Below, piece after piece: positions 27,726-35,369 of a stretch of 48,002 nucleotides of DNA. Source of the DNA: Gemmatimonadota bacterium (GTDB lineage: Bacteria > Gemmatimonadota > Gemmatimonadetes > Gemmatimonadales > GWC2-71-9). The stretch lies in contig JAABRY010000012.1 of assembly GCA_011390645.1 (NCBI GenBank), forward strand, positions 1 to 48,002, in the 5' to 3' direction. Under the pieces are notes generated by a model that did not search any database, was not told the DNA's origin, and saw only the letters and a list, made by a program, of their open reading frames with translations. A program made the position numbers and the translations under genes. Within the stretch, counting starts at the first letter, position 1. Each line of letters opens with the position of its first letter.

Positions 27726-28418
27726 ATGCGACTCCCCCTCTTGCTCGTGACCCTCGCCCTCGCTGGCTGTGCCGGCCGATGGCCCGGCCCGGAGATTCCT
27801 GCCGGGCACGCTCCAATGACGGCGGCTGGGGTCGACGAGTGGGTCGCGTCGACCTCGACGCCCGCGACGGTGCGGCTACGGTTCTCGTGGCAGTTCCTCA
27901 AGGAGGCTGGCAATGCGAGCGGACGGGGCGCGGCCCAGATCGCCGTGCCGGACTCGCTGCGCTTTGATTTTCGCGGCCCCCTCGGTTCCGGTCGAAGCGC
28001 CGCTGCCGTTGTCGGAGATTCCGCGTTGTGGGCCGAGCCGGAGGATCGCGTGCGCGAGTTGGTGCCGAGCTACCCGATTCTCTGGGCACTCCTGGGGCAG
28101 GCGCGCCTCCCCGCGCCGGGTGATCAGATCAGTGGCCTCGAGAACGAGCGCGTGCGGGCCTGGCGCTACGTCAATGGTGCCGACACGGTGGATTATGTCC
28201 TCACCCGGACCGGGCAGCGCCAACTGGTCACCGACGTTCGGGTGGGCGGGCAGCGGCTCGGACGCGTCTTCACCACGTTCGATGCCGAGGGGTGGCCACG
28301 CACCTCCCGCCTCGATGTGCCCAGCGGCCCGGCACGCCTGAACCTGACGTTCACCGAGCGCGATCGACTCGACTCGATCCCGCGCGACCAGTGGGTGAAG
28401 CCTGCCGATGAGCTCTAG
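27726..28418 (+). CDS. Putative lipoprotein, LolB/DUF4292-like
   Basis: A 230-residue protein starting MRLPLLLVTLALAGCAG, a lipobox signal, so probably a membrane-anchored periplasmic lipoprotein. The mature part is beta-rich with alternating short strands (ATVRLRFSWQFLKE, SLRFDFRGPLGSGRSAAAVVGDSALWAEPED, RVRAWRYVNGADTVDYVLTRT, ARLNLTFTERDRL), a pattern that recalls LolA/LolB half-barrels, but I cannot confirm membership. The ATG at 27726 begins the signal peptide. It overlaps lptE by 11 bases and sits in a group of outer-membrane genes, which supports an envelope role. Confidence 0.65.
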   Translation: MRLPLLLVTLALAGCAGRWPGPEIPAGHAPMTAAGVDEWVASTSTPATVRLRFSWQFLKEAGNASGRGAAQIAVPDSLRFDFRGPLGSGRSAAAVVGDSALWAEPEDRVRELVPSYPILWALLGQARLPAPGDQISGLENERVRAWRYVNGADTVDYVLTRTGQRQLVTDVRVGGQRLGRVFTTFDAEGWPRTSRLDVPSGPARLNLTFTERDRLDSIPRDQWVKPADEL

Positions 28419-28929
28419 GCGCGTCCTCATCGGTGCGTTGCTTGGACTGGTGCTTGCCGGAAACGGCTGCGCCTACGGGTTCGCGGGGGGGGGATTCCCC
28501 CCCGAGATCCGCACGGCCGCGGTGCTTCCGTTCGAGAACGACACCGCCGATCCGACACTGGTGCAGCAGGTGGTGCAGTCTGTCCGCGAGGCCGTTGAGC
28601 GTCGGCTCGGACTCCGCTCGGCCAGTGAGGCGCGCGCCGATGCGGTCGTGCGTGGGCGCATCACCCGGTACGAACCGGACGTGCCGGTGGCGTTCACCGG
28701 AACGGGGCAGGGTGCAGGCCGACCCAACCAGGTCGCGGTGAGCCGTCGCCTCGTGCAAATCACGTTGCAGCTCGAGATCATCGAGCAGGCGACGGGCAAG
28801 GTGCTTTACCAGAACCGCGCCCTCAATGTGGAGGGCCAGTACGATCCGGGGCGCGAGGCGGAAGGTCGGCGCATTGCACTCGAAAACATCATCAACGAAA
28901 TCGTCAAGGGAGCGCAGAGCCAGTGGTGA
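28408..28929 (+). CDS. lptE: LPS-assembly lipoprotein LptE family
   Basis: A 173-residue lipoprotein (GALLGLVLAGNGC lipobox) followed at once by YGFAGGGFPPEIRTAAVLPFENDTADP, the typical LptE/DUF4136-like opening, then a helix (LVQQVVQSVREAVERRLGL), the strand VVRGRITRYEP, and a final helix (RRIALENIINEIVKGAQ). LptE plugs the LptD barrel that inserts LPS in the outer membrane. A G9 run and a C7 run flank the FPP codons at 28485-28503. It overlaps the genes on both sides. Confidence 0.82.
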   Translation: MSSRRVLIGALLGLVLAGNGCAYGFAGGGFPPEIRTAAVLPFENDTADPTLVQQVVQSVREAVERRLGLRSASEARADAVVRGRITRYEPDVPVAFTGTGQGAGRPNQVAVSRRLVQITLQLEIIEQATGKVLYQNRALNVEGQYDPGREAEGRRIALENIINEIVKGAQSQW

Positions 28930-29294
28930 ACATCCGAACCCGACGCGGCGGTAGTACGCTGGGCTGTCTCTTCACGCTGGTGCTCCTTGGCACGGCGGCG
29001 TACATCGCGCTGCTCTTCGCTCGCCCCTGGTTTGCCAACCAGCAATTCCAGGACGACTTCCAGGTGGCCGCCCGCTTCGCCAGCACGACCACCGACTCGG
29101 CGATCCGTGTCCGGTTGGTCGCCCGCGCGGACTCACTCGGGCTCCCGAAAGAGGCGAAGCGCATCTCGATCCGGCGATTCGCGAGCGAGGGCGTCGTGCG
29201 CATCGCCACGCGCTATGACGTCACGGTCCAGGTGCCGATCGTGGGGGAGCGCGTGATGCACTTCGACTTGTCGGTCGAAGAACCGCTGCAGTGA
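28923..29294 (+). CDS. Small single-pass membrane protein, function unknown
   Basis: A 123-residue protein with one transmembrane helix near the N-terminus (STLGCLFTLVLLGTAAYIALLF) and a soluble domain outside the membrane (residues 40-123, with alternating strands such as RISIRRFASEGVVRIATRYDVTVQVPIV). Two consecutive GTG codons (28923, 28926) can start it; the second forms a GTGA overlap with lptE. It overlaps rfaE2 by four bases. It resembles DUF4845-type proteins only loosely. A role in envelope assembly is suggested by its neighbours only. Confidence 0.65.
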   Translation: MVNIRTRRGGSTLGCLFTLVLLGTAAYIALLFARPWFANQQFQDDFQVAARFASTTTDSAIRVRLVARADSLGLPKEAKRISIRRFASEGVVRIATRYDVTVQVPIVGERVMHFDLSVEEPLQ

Positions 29295-29770
29295 GCTCCA
29301 CGGTCGCCAAGGTCCGCGACCTCGAGGCTGCTCTGGTCTGGCGTGCGGAGGCGACTGCCCCCGTCGTCTTCACCAACGGCGTGTTCGATCTCCTGCACCC
29401 GGGTCACGTGACGATCCTCGAAGCGGCCCGCGCTCTGGGGGGCTCCCTCGTGGTCGGCGTCAACAGTGATGCCTCCGCACGAGGCCTGGGGAAGGGACCC
29501 GAACGCCCGGTGGCCGATGCCGCCTCGCGCGCGCGGGTGCTCGCTGCGTTCGCCTGCGTGGACTGCGTCGTACTGTTCGACGATCCGACGCCCCTCGCCC
29601 TGATTGCGGCGCTGCAACCCGATATTCTCGTCAAGGGGGGGGACTACCGCCCCGAGACGGTCGTGGGAGCGGAGATCGTGCGCTCCCGCGGCGGACGCGT
29701 GGAAATCATTCCGCTCGTTCCCGATCAATCCACCACCCGACTTGTGGAGCGTCTTCGTGTCTCGTCCTGA
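29291..29770 (+). CDS. rfaE2: D-glycero-beta-D-manno-heptose 1-phosphate adenylyltransferase (HldE C-domain type)
   Basis: Nucleotidyltransferase of 159 residues that makes ADP-heptose for the LPS core. It matches the second domain of E. coli Hld[21 protein letters not shown] (HxGH at 36-39), [40 protein letters not shown] and [15 protein letters not shown]. The kinase half is not in this window, so the organism has split genes. The GTG overlaps the previous TGA (GTGA), and the 3' end overlaps the rph start by 14 bases. Confidence 0.92.
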   Translation: MSSTVAKVRDLEAALVWRAEATAPVVFTNGVFDLLHPGHVTILEAARALGGSLVVGVNSDASARGLGKGPERPVADAASRARVLAAFACVDCVVLFDDPTPLALIAALQPDILVKGGDYRPETVVGAEIVRSRGGRVEIIPLVPDQSTTRLVERLRVSS

Positions 29771-30467
29771 TGGCCGTGCTGTGCACCAACTCCGTCCGAC
29801 CGTGCTCGAACGGAAAGCCAATCCCTTTGCGGAAGGCTCGTGCCTGGTCCGGATGGGCGCCACGCTGGTGCACTGCACGGCAAGTGTCGAAGAGGGCGTA
29901 CCACGATTCAAGAAGGGCAGCGGCGAGGGCTGGGTTACCGCCGAATATGCGATGCTGCCGCGTGCGACGAGTGAGCGCACGTCGCGCGAGCGCAACGGCC
30001 CGGGGGGCCGCACCTATGAAATCCAACGGCTCATCGGTCGGTCGCTCCGGGCCTCGATGCGCACCTTCGCGTTCGGCGAGTACACCATCCGCGTGGACTG
30101 CGACGTCCTCACGGCGGACGGCGGGACGCGGTGCGCCAGCATCACGGGTGCCGCCGTTGCGCTGCACGACGCCTGTGCGTGGCTGGCGGAGAAGACCGGC
30201 CAGCCGACGGCCTTCGGGCAGTTCGTGGCCGCAGTCAGTGTCGGCAAGGTGGCGGGCGAGCATCGACTCGACCTGGCATACCTCGAGGATCGTGACGCGG
30301 AGGTGGACGCCAACATCGTGATGCTCGACAACGGCGAGTTCGTGGAGGTGCAGGGCACGGGGGAGGCGGGCACGTTCGCTCGCGCGGAGCTTGATGCGCT
30401 GCTCGACCTCGCCCAGGGTGGACTGCATGAGCTCTTCGCACTGCAGCGGACCGCTATCGCATCGTGA
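29757..30467 (+). CDS. rph: Ribonuclease PH
   Basis: Phosphate-dependent 3'-5' exoribonuclease that trims tRNA 3' ends. The 236 residues match the family from [19 protein letters not shown] onward: [79 protein letters not shown] and [20 protein letters not shown]. The GTG at 29757 is chosen because GGAG lies seven bases upstream and the length then matches the usual 238; the frame is open further upstream, inside rfaE2. No CCA is encoded in either tRNA gene here, consistent with dependence on 3' processing. Confidence 0.96.
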   Translation: MSRPDGRAVHQLRPTVLERKANPFAEGSCLVRMGATLVHCTASVEEGVPRFKKGSGEGWVTAEYAMLPRATSERTSRERNGPGGRTYEIQRLIGRSLRASMRTFAFGEYTIRVDCDVLTADGGTRCASITGAAVALHDACAWLAEKTGQPTAFGQFVAAVSVGKVAGEHRLDLAYLEDRDAEVDANIVMLDNGEFVEVQGTGEAGTFARAELDALLDLAQGGLHELFALQRTAIAS

Positions 30468-31078
30468 CGCGTCTGCTCGTCGCCACCCGCAGCGTGGGGA
30501 AGCTGGCTGAGTTCCGGGCGTTGCTCGCGGCGCCTGGCCTGGAGGTGCTGGGCCCGGAGGAGTTCGGGCTCGTGTACGAGCCCGCCGAGGATGCCTTGGA
30601 GGCGTTCGACACCTTCGAGGCCAACGCCAGGGCCAAGGCGGCGTGGTTCGCCGTACAGAGCGGGATCCCGGCCATCGCTGACGACAGCGGGTTGGAGGTC
30701 GACGCGCTGGGGGGGGCACCAGGTGTCTGGAGCAAGCGCTTCGCCGGTGTGGACGGACCTGATCACGAGGTCACGGCAGCCAACAATGCGGAGTTGCTCC
30801 GTCGGCTCGACGGCGTTCCGGAAGCATCGCGTGGGGCAGGGTATCGATGCGTCCTGGTGTTGCGTTGGCCGGGCGGCCGCGAGCAGGCCGCGCATGGGAC
30901 CACACGGGGGCGCATCCTCGATGCGGCGCGAGGGACCGGAGGCTTCGGGTACGACCCACTCTTCTGGAGCGAGGAGCTGGGGATGACCTTCGCCGAGGCG
31001 CCCGCGAGCGAGAAGCACCGGGTGTCACATCGTGGGCGGGCCGTGGCAACCCTGCGGGAGGTGTGGCCGTGGGGGTGA
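30464..31078 (+). CDS. rdgB: XTP/dITP diphosphatase (non-canonical purine NTP pyrophosphatase)
   Basis: House-cleaning enzyme of the Ham1/RdgB family, which hydrolyses dITP and XTP. At 204 residues it carries [17 protein letters not shown] at the N-terminus, [39 protein letters not shown], and the C-terminal [12 protein letters not shown]...[19 protein letters not shown]. The GTG start overlaps the rph TGA (GTGA), giving the common rph-rdgB pairing. tRNA-Pro follows. Confidence 0.96.
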   Translation: MTRLLVATRSVGKLAEFRALLAAPGLEVLGPEEFGLVYEPAEDALEAFDTFEANARAKAAWFAVQSGIPAIADDSGLEVDALGGAPGVWSKRFAGVDGPDHEVTAANNAELLRRLDGVPEASRGAGYRCVLVLRWPGGREQAAHGTTRGRILDAARGTGGFGYDPLFWSEELGMTFAEAPASEKHRVSHRGRAVATLREVWPWG

Positions 31079-31080
31079 CC

Positions 31081-31089
31081 TGCTAGATT
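31081..31089 (+). promoter_or_regulatory. Candidate extended -10 element of tRNA-Pro
   Basis: TGCTAGATT: a TGn extension plus the hexamer TAGATT at 31084-31089, ending 10 bases before the mature tRNA 5' end. No clear -35 is seen. The same hexamer occurs before phenylalanine hydroxylase. Confidence 0.4.
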
Positions 31090-31099
31090 GTGGCACCGA

Positions 31100-31173
31100 C
31101 GGGGCGTAGCGCAGTCCGGTAGCGCGTCCGCTTTGGGAGCGGAAGGTCCCGGGTTCGAATCCCGGCGCCCCGA
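31100..31173 (+). tRNA. tRNA-Pro (anticodon TGG)
   Basis: Complete cloverleaf. The acceptor arm is CGGGGCG paired with CGCCCCG (31100-31106 with 31166-31172), with discriminator A at 31173. The anticodon stem TCCGC/GCGGA encloses loop TTTGGGA, with anticodon TGG at 31134-31136. The T arm is CCGGG/CCCGG with loop TTCGAAT. The initial C1 is typical of bacterial tRNA-Pro. CCA is not encoded. A heptad-repeat region begins two bases after the 3' end. Confidence 0.97.
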
Positions 31174-31174
31174 T

Positions 31175-31263
31175 GACAGAGAACGGCGAACAGCGAACGG
31201 AGAGCGGAGGTGTCCACTCTCCGTTTGTCGTGTGGGCTGTGCTCAGTTCGCGGTTCGCTGTTA
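31175..31263. repeat. Inverted heptad-repeat region after tRNA-Pro (locus A)
   Basis: About five 7-base units run from 31175 (GACAGAG, AACGGCG, AACAGCG, AACGGAG, AGCGGAG). Opposite-sense units GTTCGCG and GTTCGCT lie at 31246-31259. Two hairpins are possible and share bases: AACGGAGAG/CTCTCCGTT (31196-31204 with 31217-31225) and AACAGCGAAC/GTTCGCTGTT (31189-31198 with 31253-31262). The left arm is nearly identical to the start of the repeat after hmgA. Confidence 0.7.
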
Positions 31264-31523
31264 CACCCCAACCCCATTCCGGGTCGGCATCTCGAAGATA
31301 TCGAATGCATTGTGTCGCTTGCATGCAACAGCGAGTGTTGCCACGCTACAGCATCGCACGGCGTGATGGTATGCATGAATCTCGAATATTCTGCCATAGG
31401 TTGGTCCACACGCGGATGCAGAGACGATTCGCGGCGTTCTGCGCCACGCTCGTCCATGGTGCGCATCTTGCACCCCCAGCATTGCACACACTCCCTCAAT
31501 CCGCCCCGCCAAAGGACTCCCGC
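31264..31523. other. Non-coding spacer upstream of the PEP-CTERM gene
   Basis: With the repeat region this makes a 350-base gene-free stretch. It is more AT-rich than its surroundings, contains a perfect 10-base palindrome TTGCATGCAA (31319-31328), and has several GCATGC/ATGCAT-like words. An open frame crosses it into the PEP-CTERM gene but shows no protein-like character. I see no RNA gene or clear promoter; regulatory sites for the exported protein are plausible only. Confidence 0.5.
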
Positions 31524-32087
31524 ATGCGCCGACTCGCAGCCCGCATCGCCACCACAGCTCTTGCTGTCACCCTGTTCACCCAGGTTGCAAGCGCCCAGAT
31601 GTTCTCCGGTACCACGGCGGGTGGCGCCACATGGAACCGGCCGGTGGGTGGTAATCCACCGATCGCCCCCTTGTCAGGCGTTGGGACCAATGTCGCGTAT
31701 GATCTGTTTTCCTTTCAGGTCACGCAGTCGGGCACTTACGACTTCCTGAGTACGGCAACAGCTCCGACCAACTGGGACAACTATCTCTTTCTGTATCAAA
31801 GTTCGTTCAATCCGAGCAGTCAATTCACCAACATCATCATCGGCAACGACGACTTTCTCTCCATTGGCTTGGCCGGGTTCAACGGTGTGGCGCTCAACGC
31901 CGGCACCGACTACTTCATCGTCACGTCGGGTTTCGGCAATGATGACGCCGGCACATACGAGCTTCGCATCACGGGCGACGGCACGGCATTCGAGACGCAG
32001 GATGTGGTGCCGGAGCCTGCCACGCTGACTCTGCTGGCGTCGGGTCTGGTGGGCCTCGCCGCCGCGCGCCGCCGCCGCGAGAGCTGA
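31524..32087 (+). CDS. Exported protein with PEP-CTERM sorting signal
   Basis: A 187-residue secreted protein: signal peptide (RRLAARIATTALAVTLFTQVASA), a beta-rich, Asn/Gly/Ser-rich domain with the look of a pre-peptidase C-terminal domain (YDLFSFQVTQSGTYDFLSTAT, NWDNYLFLYQSSFNP, IIIGNDDFL, YFIVTSGFGNDDAGTYELRITG), and a C-terminal VPEPATLTLLASGLVGLAAARRRR. That tail is the PEP motif, hydrophobic segment and Arg cluster recognised by exosortase in family members. The ATG at 31524 follows AAAGGA. No exosortase lies in this window. Base composition is less GC-rich than its neighbours. Confidence 0.9.
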   Translation: MRRLAARIATTALAVTLFTQVASAQMFSGTTAGGATWNRPVGGNPPIAPLSGVGTNVAYDLFSFQVTQSGTYDFLSTATAPTNWDNYLFLYQSSFNPSSQFTNIIIGNDDFLSIGLAGFNGVALNAGTDYFIVTSGFGNDDAGTYELRITGDGTAFETQDVVPEPATLTLLASGLVGLAAARRRRES

Positions 32088-32147
32088 ATCTGGCCGTGTA
32101 TCTGGCGACAAATGGACGCGATGAACTGCTAGCGTGAATGCACCCAA

Positions 32148-32187
32148 GACCACGGGAGACACCGCAGTTATGGTGTCTCCCGTGGTC
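32148..32187. terminator. Strong 16-bp hairpin after the PEP-CTERM gene
   Basis: Perfect inverted repeat GACCACGGGAGACACC / GGTGTCTCCCGTGGTC around an 8-base loop, 60 bases after the stop codon. No T-run follows on the plus strand (GTTCCTCG). It lies between convergent genes and could act for either strand or protect the 3' end. Confidence 0.65.
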
Positions 32188-32219
32188 GTTCCTCGCCTTG
32201 ACATGGCCTCGCGCCAACC

Positions 32220-32244
32220 GTCGCGCTTCCCAGTGAAGCGCGAC
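32220..32244. terminator. Second hairpin between convergent genes
   Basis: Perfect 9-bp stem GTCGCGCTT / AAGCGCGAC around loop CCCAGTG, 50 bases before the stop of the convergent minus-strand gene. No clear T-run; the terminator role is inferred from position. Confidence 0.4.
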
Positions 32245-32293
32245 GCGTCTGGTCCGCTGGTGTTGAAGCACCCCGATAAGTCGTATACCCGGC

Positions 32294-33052
32294 TCAGTTC
32301 CCCGCCCGCTGCCCGCGGTTCGCCGCCTGGTACGCCGCGATCCACGCCGGCAGCCCCTGATGATGCGGATCGAACACCTCGGCGGGAATTTCATCGTCGA
32401 CTCGCACCCACGTGTACTCCTCCACCATGCGCGGGGCCCCGTTCGTCACAAAGGTGATCTCGCGCTCCAGCAGCGCGGGTCCATGCTGCGAGAATTTGCC
32501 GATGCGGGTGTCGTTGTGTGCCCCCCCCGGACCGGATTGCATCACGCGCACCACCACCAGGCGCGCAGGGTCCACCCAGAACTGCGCCGAGGCGGTGTCG
32601 CCGGCCAAGGCGCCAACCACGACAACCGGGCGTCCCTCCCACGTTGCGGCATGTGTGCGCGAAAGGTCGAACCCCTGCGCCCGGAGCTTGGCAATCACCG
32701 CGTCGCTGTCACCGACATGGATGTCGTGCAACAGCAGCAGGAGCGAGTGCACGAGGGGTTGCGAGCCGCGTAGCGTGCCGTTCGCCACTTGGTGCAGCGT
32801 GTCGTCCCGGAAGATCATGGTGGAGACCATCGCCCCGTCGCGTTCGATGTCGATCCGCAGGCGCCCCGGTCGCACCATCGTCTCGTACCAGGTCTCGGGT
32901 GCCCGGGCAGTGCCGGGATAGGTCGTATGCTGGACGAAGACCAGCGACGTGAACCAACTGCCCCGATGTTCGGTGTTCATGCGGCGAAGGAGGGCCTCGC
33001 CGCTGTCCGGCGCGGCGGTGAGGATGGCGAGGGCAGCAAGCGCGAGCACCAT
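32294..33052 (-). CDS. LolA-like outer membrane lipoprotein-sorting family protein
   Basis: Exported protein of 252 residues with a short signal (MVLALAALAILTAAPDSGEALLRRM). The body has the repeated amphipathic strands of the LolA/LolB-type half barrel: WFTSLVFVQHTTYPG, ETWYETMVRPGRLRIDIERDG, STMIFRDDTLHQVANG, RPVVVVGALAGDTASAQFWVDPARLVVVRV, and ITFVTNGAPRMVEEYTWVRVDDEIPAEVFDP. This suggests binding of a lipid or acyl chain in the periplasm, but it need not be the housekeeping LolA. The minus-strand sequence before the ATG has CAGGAG. It is divergent from mscL across 169 bases in which I see no sure promoter. Confidence 0.7.
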   Translation of the reverse strand: MVLALAALAILTAAPDSGEALLRRMNTEHRGSWFTSLVFVQHTTYPGTARAPETWYETMVRPGRLRIDIERDGAMVSTMIFRDDTLHQVANGTLRGSQPLVHSLLLLLHDIHVGDSDAVIAKLRAQGFDLSRTHAATWEGRPVVVVGALAGDTASAQFWVDPARLVVVRVMQSGPGGAHNDTRIGKFSQHGPALLEREITFVTNGAPRMVEEYTWVRVDDEIPAEVFDPHHQGLPAWIAAYQAANRGQRAGN

Positions 33053-33221
33053 GCGGTCTCCTGAAGGTTGGTTGTGCGCTCCTACCTACGCTGCCTGGGC
33101 GCTCTGGGTTTCCTCTGGCAGAATGGGGGCCGCGTGACCACTTTTCTCCCTCACCTGTTTGCCAGTCCCTGGTCACACCGAGCGCACCGCATTGCAGCGA
33201 TGCGTCACTGGAGGCTCCTGC

Positions 33222-33653
33222 ATGAGCATGATGTCCGAGTTCAAGGAATTCGCCCTCAAGGGCAACGTGATGGATCTCGCCGTTGGCGTGATCATCGGGG
33301 CCGCCTTCGGCAAGATCGTCACGTCCATGGTGGACGACCTGATCATGCCCGTCGTGGGGTATGTGTTTGGAGGACTCGACTTTGCTGATTACTTCTGGCC
33401 GCTCGGAGACGTGCCACCAGAAACGGAGCCGACCTTGGCAGCGGTCCGCGAGGCCGGCGTCCCGGTCATTGCCTACGGCAACTTCCTCAGCGTCGCACTG
33501 AACTTTGCGATTCTGGCGTTCATCATCTTCCAGATGGTCAAGGTGATGAACCGCCTCAAGCGCAAGGAAGAGGTCGCACCGACGGTGCCGGCGGCACCGC
33601 CCGAGGATGTATTGCTCCTTCGCGAGATCCGCGATGCGGTCCGGAGAGCCTGA
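33222..33653 (+). CDS. mscL: Large-conductance mechanosensitive channel MscL
   Basis: Emergency osmotic release valve of the inner membrane. The 143-residue protein has the canonical [43 protein letters not shown] first half (pore helix TM1), a periplasmic loop (residues 60-90), TM2 ([22 protein letters not shown]) and a cytoplasmic helix after RLKRKEE. The ATG at 33222 follows GGAGG by seven bases. Confidence 0.96.
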   Translation: MSMMSEFKEFALKGNVMDLAVGVIIGAAFGKIVTSMVDDLIMPVVGYVFGGLDFADYFWPLGDVPPETEPTLAAVREAGVPVIAYGNFLSVALNFAILAFIIFQMVKVMNRLKRKEEVAPTVPAAPPEDVLLLREIRDAVRRA

Positions 33654-33673
33654 GCGGGCATGACGTCGGAGCT

Positions 33674-33703
33674 CGGGGCGGATGCCGTGGTGGCATCCCC
33701 CCG
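33674..33703. terminator. Bidirectional terminator-like hairpin between mscL and the permease gene
   Basis: Stem CGGGG-GGATGCC / GGCATCC-CCCCG with a single C-C mismatch and loop GTGGT, in the 52-base gap between two convergent stop codons. There is no long T-run on either strand. Confidence 0.55.
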
Positions 33704-33705
33704 TG

Positions 33706-34785
33706 CTACGCCGCCACGTCCTCCCCGGTGTGGTCGCTCATCAGATGTCCGATCCAGCGCGATTCCTCATGACTGTCAAAGAGAAGCCGCGCGGCGATCG
33801 AGAACGGCACGGCCAGCAGCGCCCCGATCGGTCCGAGCAGCCAACCCCAGAATACCAGCGAGATCACCACAACGGCCGGCGACAGGTCGAGAGACTCGCC
33901 GACGTACCGCGGCTTGATCACATTGTCGACGATGAGGTTGATCACCGAGAATCCCGCCACCACCAGGAGCGCACGCCCGACACCGAACTGGAGCAGCGCA
34001 AGAAGCGCTGGCGGCGCCAACGCGATGACGAAGCCGATGTTGGGGAGGAAGCTGAGGAGGAACGACAGGACGCCCCAGAGAATCGCGAGGTCCACGCCGA
34101 GCGCGAACAGCAGGATGGTGTTGGCCACCGCCGCAATCAGACCGAAGATCGTGTTGATCACCACATAGCTCCGCATGCTGGTCACGAAGCCATCGAGGCC
34201 GCTGGTCGAAGTCTCCGAACTGCGGAACGCCGCGCGCAACTTCTGCGGATACCGCACCGCCTCGATCATCATGAACACCATGATCAGGAGCAGGATCGCC
34301 ATGTTGCCTGCCGTGCTGGTCAGGCCCCCGATGAAGCCGACGATGTACCCGACGATGGCCTCGGGCTGCAACGCCTCAGCCGATGACAGCTGCGAGGTGT
34401 CCACGTTGAACGGCAGACGCGCCAGCAGGTCGGTCACCGAGTCGCGCAGCGTGCCGATGCGTTCCTGATAGGCCGGCAACTCGGACTCGAGTTGCAGCAA
34501 CGATGAATAGATCAGCACCACGAGCAACGCCACCACGGTGACTCCGACCACGATCCCCATCAGGGATGCGACGATCGGGTGCCAGCCACGTTGCTGGAGC
34601 CAGCGTGAGGCTGGACTCCACGCGATCGTGATCAGCAGGGCGATGGCAATCGGCCCGATGACCGAACTGGCGGCGCGCAGGCCGGCGAGCACCAGCACGG
34701 CGGCGGCCATCGTCACCAGCAGGCGCGTCAGGGAACCTCGGGTCGTGTCGGTGATGGGGGCCGTCCTCGCTGAGGTGACCTGCAT
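33706..34785 (-). CDS. AI-2E family transporter (PerM/YdiK/TqsA-like permease)
   Basis: Inner membrane protein of 359 residues with about eight helices. Family landmarks: the N-terminal pair RLLVTMAAAVLVLAGLRAASSVIGPIAIALLITIAWSP, a periplasmic helical segment, and the conserved C-terminal half (WGVLSFLLSFLPNIGFVIALAPPALLALL, VINLIVDNVIKPRYVGESLDLSPAVVVISLVFWGWLLGPIGALLAVP). The start at 34785 follows GAGGTGG on the minus strand; 34827 is an alternative upstream ATG. Members export small molecules, and some are Na+/H+ antiporters; the substrate is unknown. Confidence 0.9.
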   Translation of the reverse strand: MQVTSARTAPITDTTRGSLTRLLVTMAAAVLVLAGLRAASSVIGPIAIALLITIAWSPASRWLQQRGWHPIVASLMGIVVGVTVVALLVVLIYSSLLQLESELPAYQERIGTLRDSVTDLLARLPFNVDTSQLSSAEALQPEAIVGYIVGFIGGLTSTAGNMAILLLIMVFMMIEAVRYPQKLRAAFRSSETSTSGLDGFVTSMRSYVVINTIFGLIAAVANTILLFALGVDLAILWGVLSFLLSFLPNIGFVIALAPPALLALLQFGVGRALLVVAGFSVINLIVDNVIKPRYVGESLDLSPAVVVISLVFWGWLLGPIGALLAVPFSIAARLLFDSHEESRWIGHLMSDHTGEDVAA

Positions 34786-34876
34786 GGGCACCACCTCGAT
34801 CTTCACCCTGCTCCCCAGCCCCCGCAAGGGGCGACCGCCAAACCCGCATGCCTCGCGTTCCGGCGGGCGACTGAGG

Positions 34877-34882
34877 TAGTTT
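34877..34882 (+). promoter_or_regulatory. Candidate -10 element of tRNA-Arg
   Basis: TAGTTT ends nine bases before the mature tRNA 5' end, nearly the same distance as TAGATT before tRNA-Pro. No clear -35 is seen. Confidence 0.35.
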
Positions 34883-34891
34883 CTGCGCTGC

Positions 34892-34965
34892 GCCCTCGTA
34901 GCTCAGCTGGATAGAGCAGTCGCCTTCTAAGCGACAGGTCGGAGGTTCGAGTCCTCCCGGGGGCA
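34892..34965 (+). tRNA. tRNA-Arg (anticodon TCT)
   Basis: Complete cloverleaf. Acceptor GCCCTCG pairs with CGGGGGC (34892-34898 with 34958-34964, one T-G pair), discriminator A at 34965. D arm contains AGCTCAGCTGGATAGAGC. Anticodon stem GTCGC/GCGAC encloses loop CTTCTAA with anticodon TCT at 34926-34928. T arm GGAGG/CCTCC with loop TTCGAGT. CCA is not encoded. Confidence 0.97.
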
Positions 34966-34985
34966 CTTCCTCAACTCCGAGTACC

Positions 34986-35369
34986 ATGACCGACGAACTG
35001 TTTGCCTCGCCCAAGTCCCGCACCACGGTGCTCCTGCTCGCCATCTTTCTGGGCGTCTTCGGAGCACACCGCTTCCACGTGGGCCGTATTCGGAGCGGCA
35101 TCCTGATGCCCCTCACCCTCGGCGGCATGGGGCTCTGGTACCTCTACGATATCATCACGATCTCTGCAGGCTCCTTCCGCGACGCTGACGGTGCGCTGGT
35201 CGCCGACTGGGAAGCGGAGACCGAACGGCTTGCCCCACCGGGCACTGCCGGTGCCATCCTCGATGAGCTCGACCAGTTGCGTGCCGAGGTGACCGACCTG
35301 CACGAGCGCCTGGAGTTCACCGAGCGCCTGCTCGCCGATCCCGACCGTCGTGGCGGCCCGGGCGCATGA
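34986..35369 (+). CDS. TM2 domain-containing membrane protein
   Basis: Small protein of 127 residues. The first 65 residues form a TM2 domain: KSRTTVLLLAIFLGVFGAHRFHVGR, then a short turn, then LMPLTLGGMGLWYLYDIITI. The rest is a soluble coiled-coil-like tail (AILDELDQLRAEVTDLHERLEFTERLL). Biochemical function of bacterial TM2 proteins is not known. It starts 20 bases after tRNA-Arg and overlaps the MATE gene by four bases. Confidence 0.88.
   Translation: MTDELFASPKSRTTVLLLAIFLGVFGAHRFHVGRIRSGILMPLTLGGMGLWYLYDIITISAGSFRDADGALVADWEAETERLAPPGTAGAILDELDQLRAEVTDLHERLEFTERLLADPDRRGGPGA

Noticed and set aside
31088-31366. Small open frame over tRNA-Pro
   Set aside because: It translates the tRNA itself and the following repeat region.
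33682-34386. 234-residue highly charged open frame on the plus strand
   Set aside because: Antisense to the AI-2E family permease, which has clear membrane helices on the minus strand.
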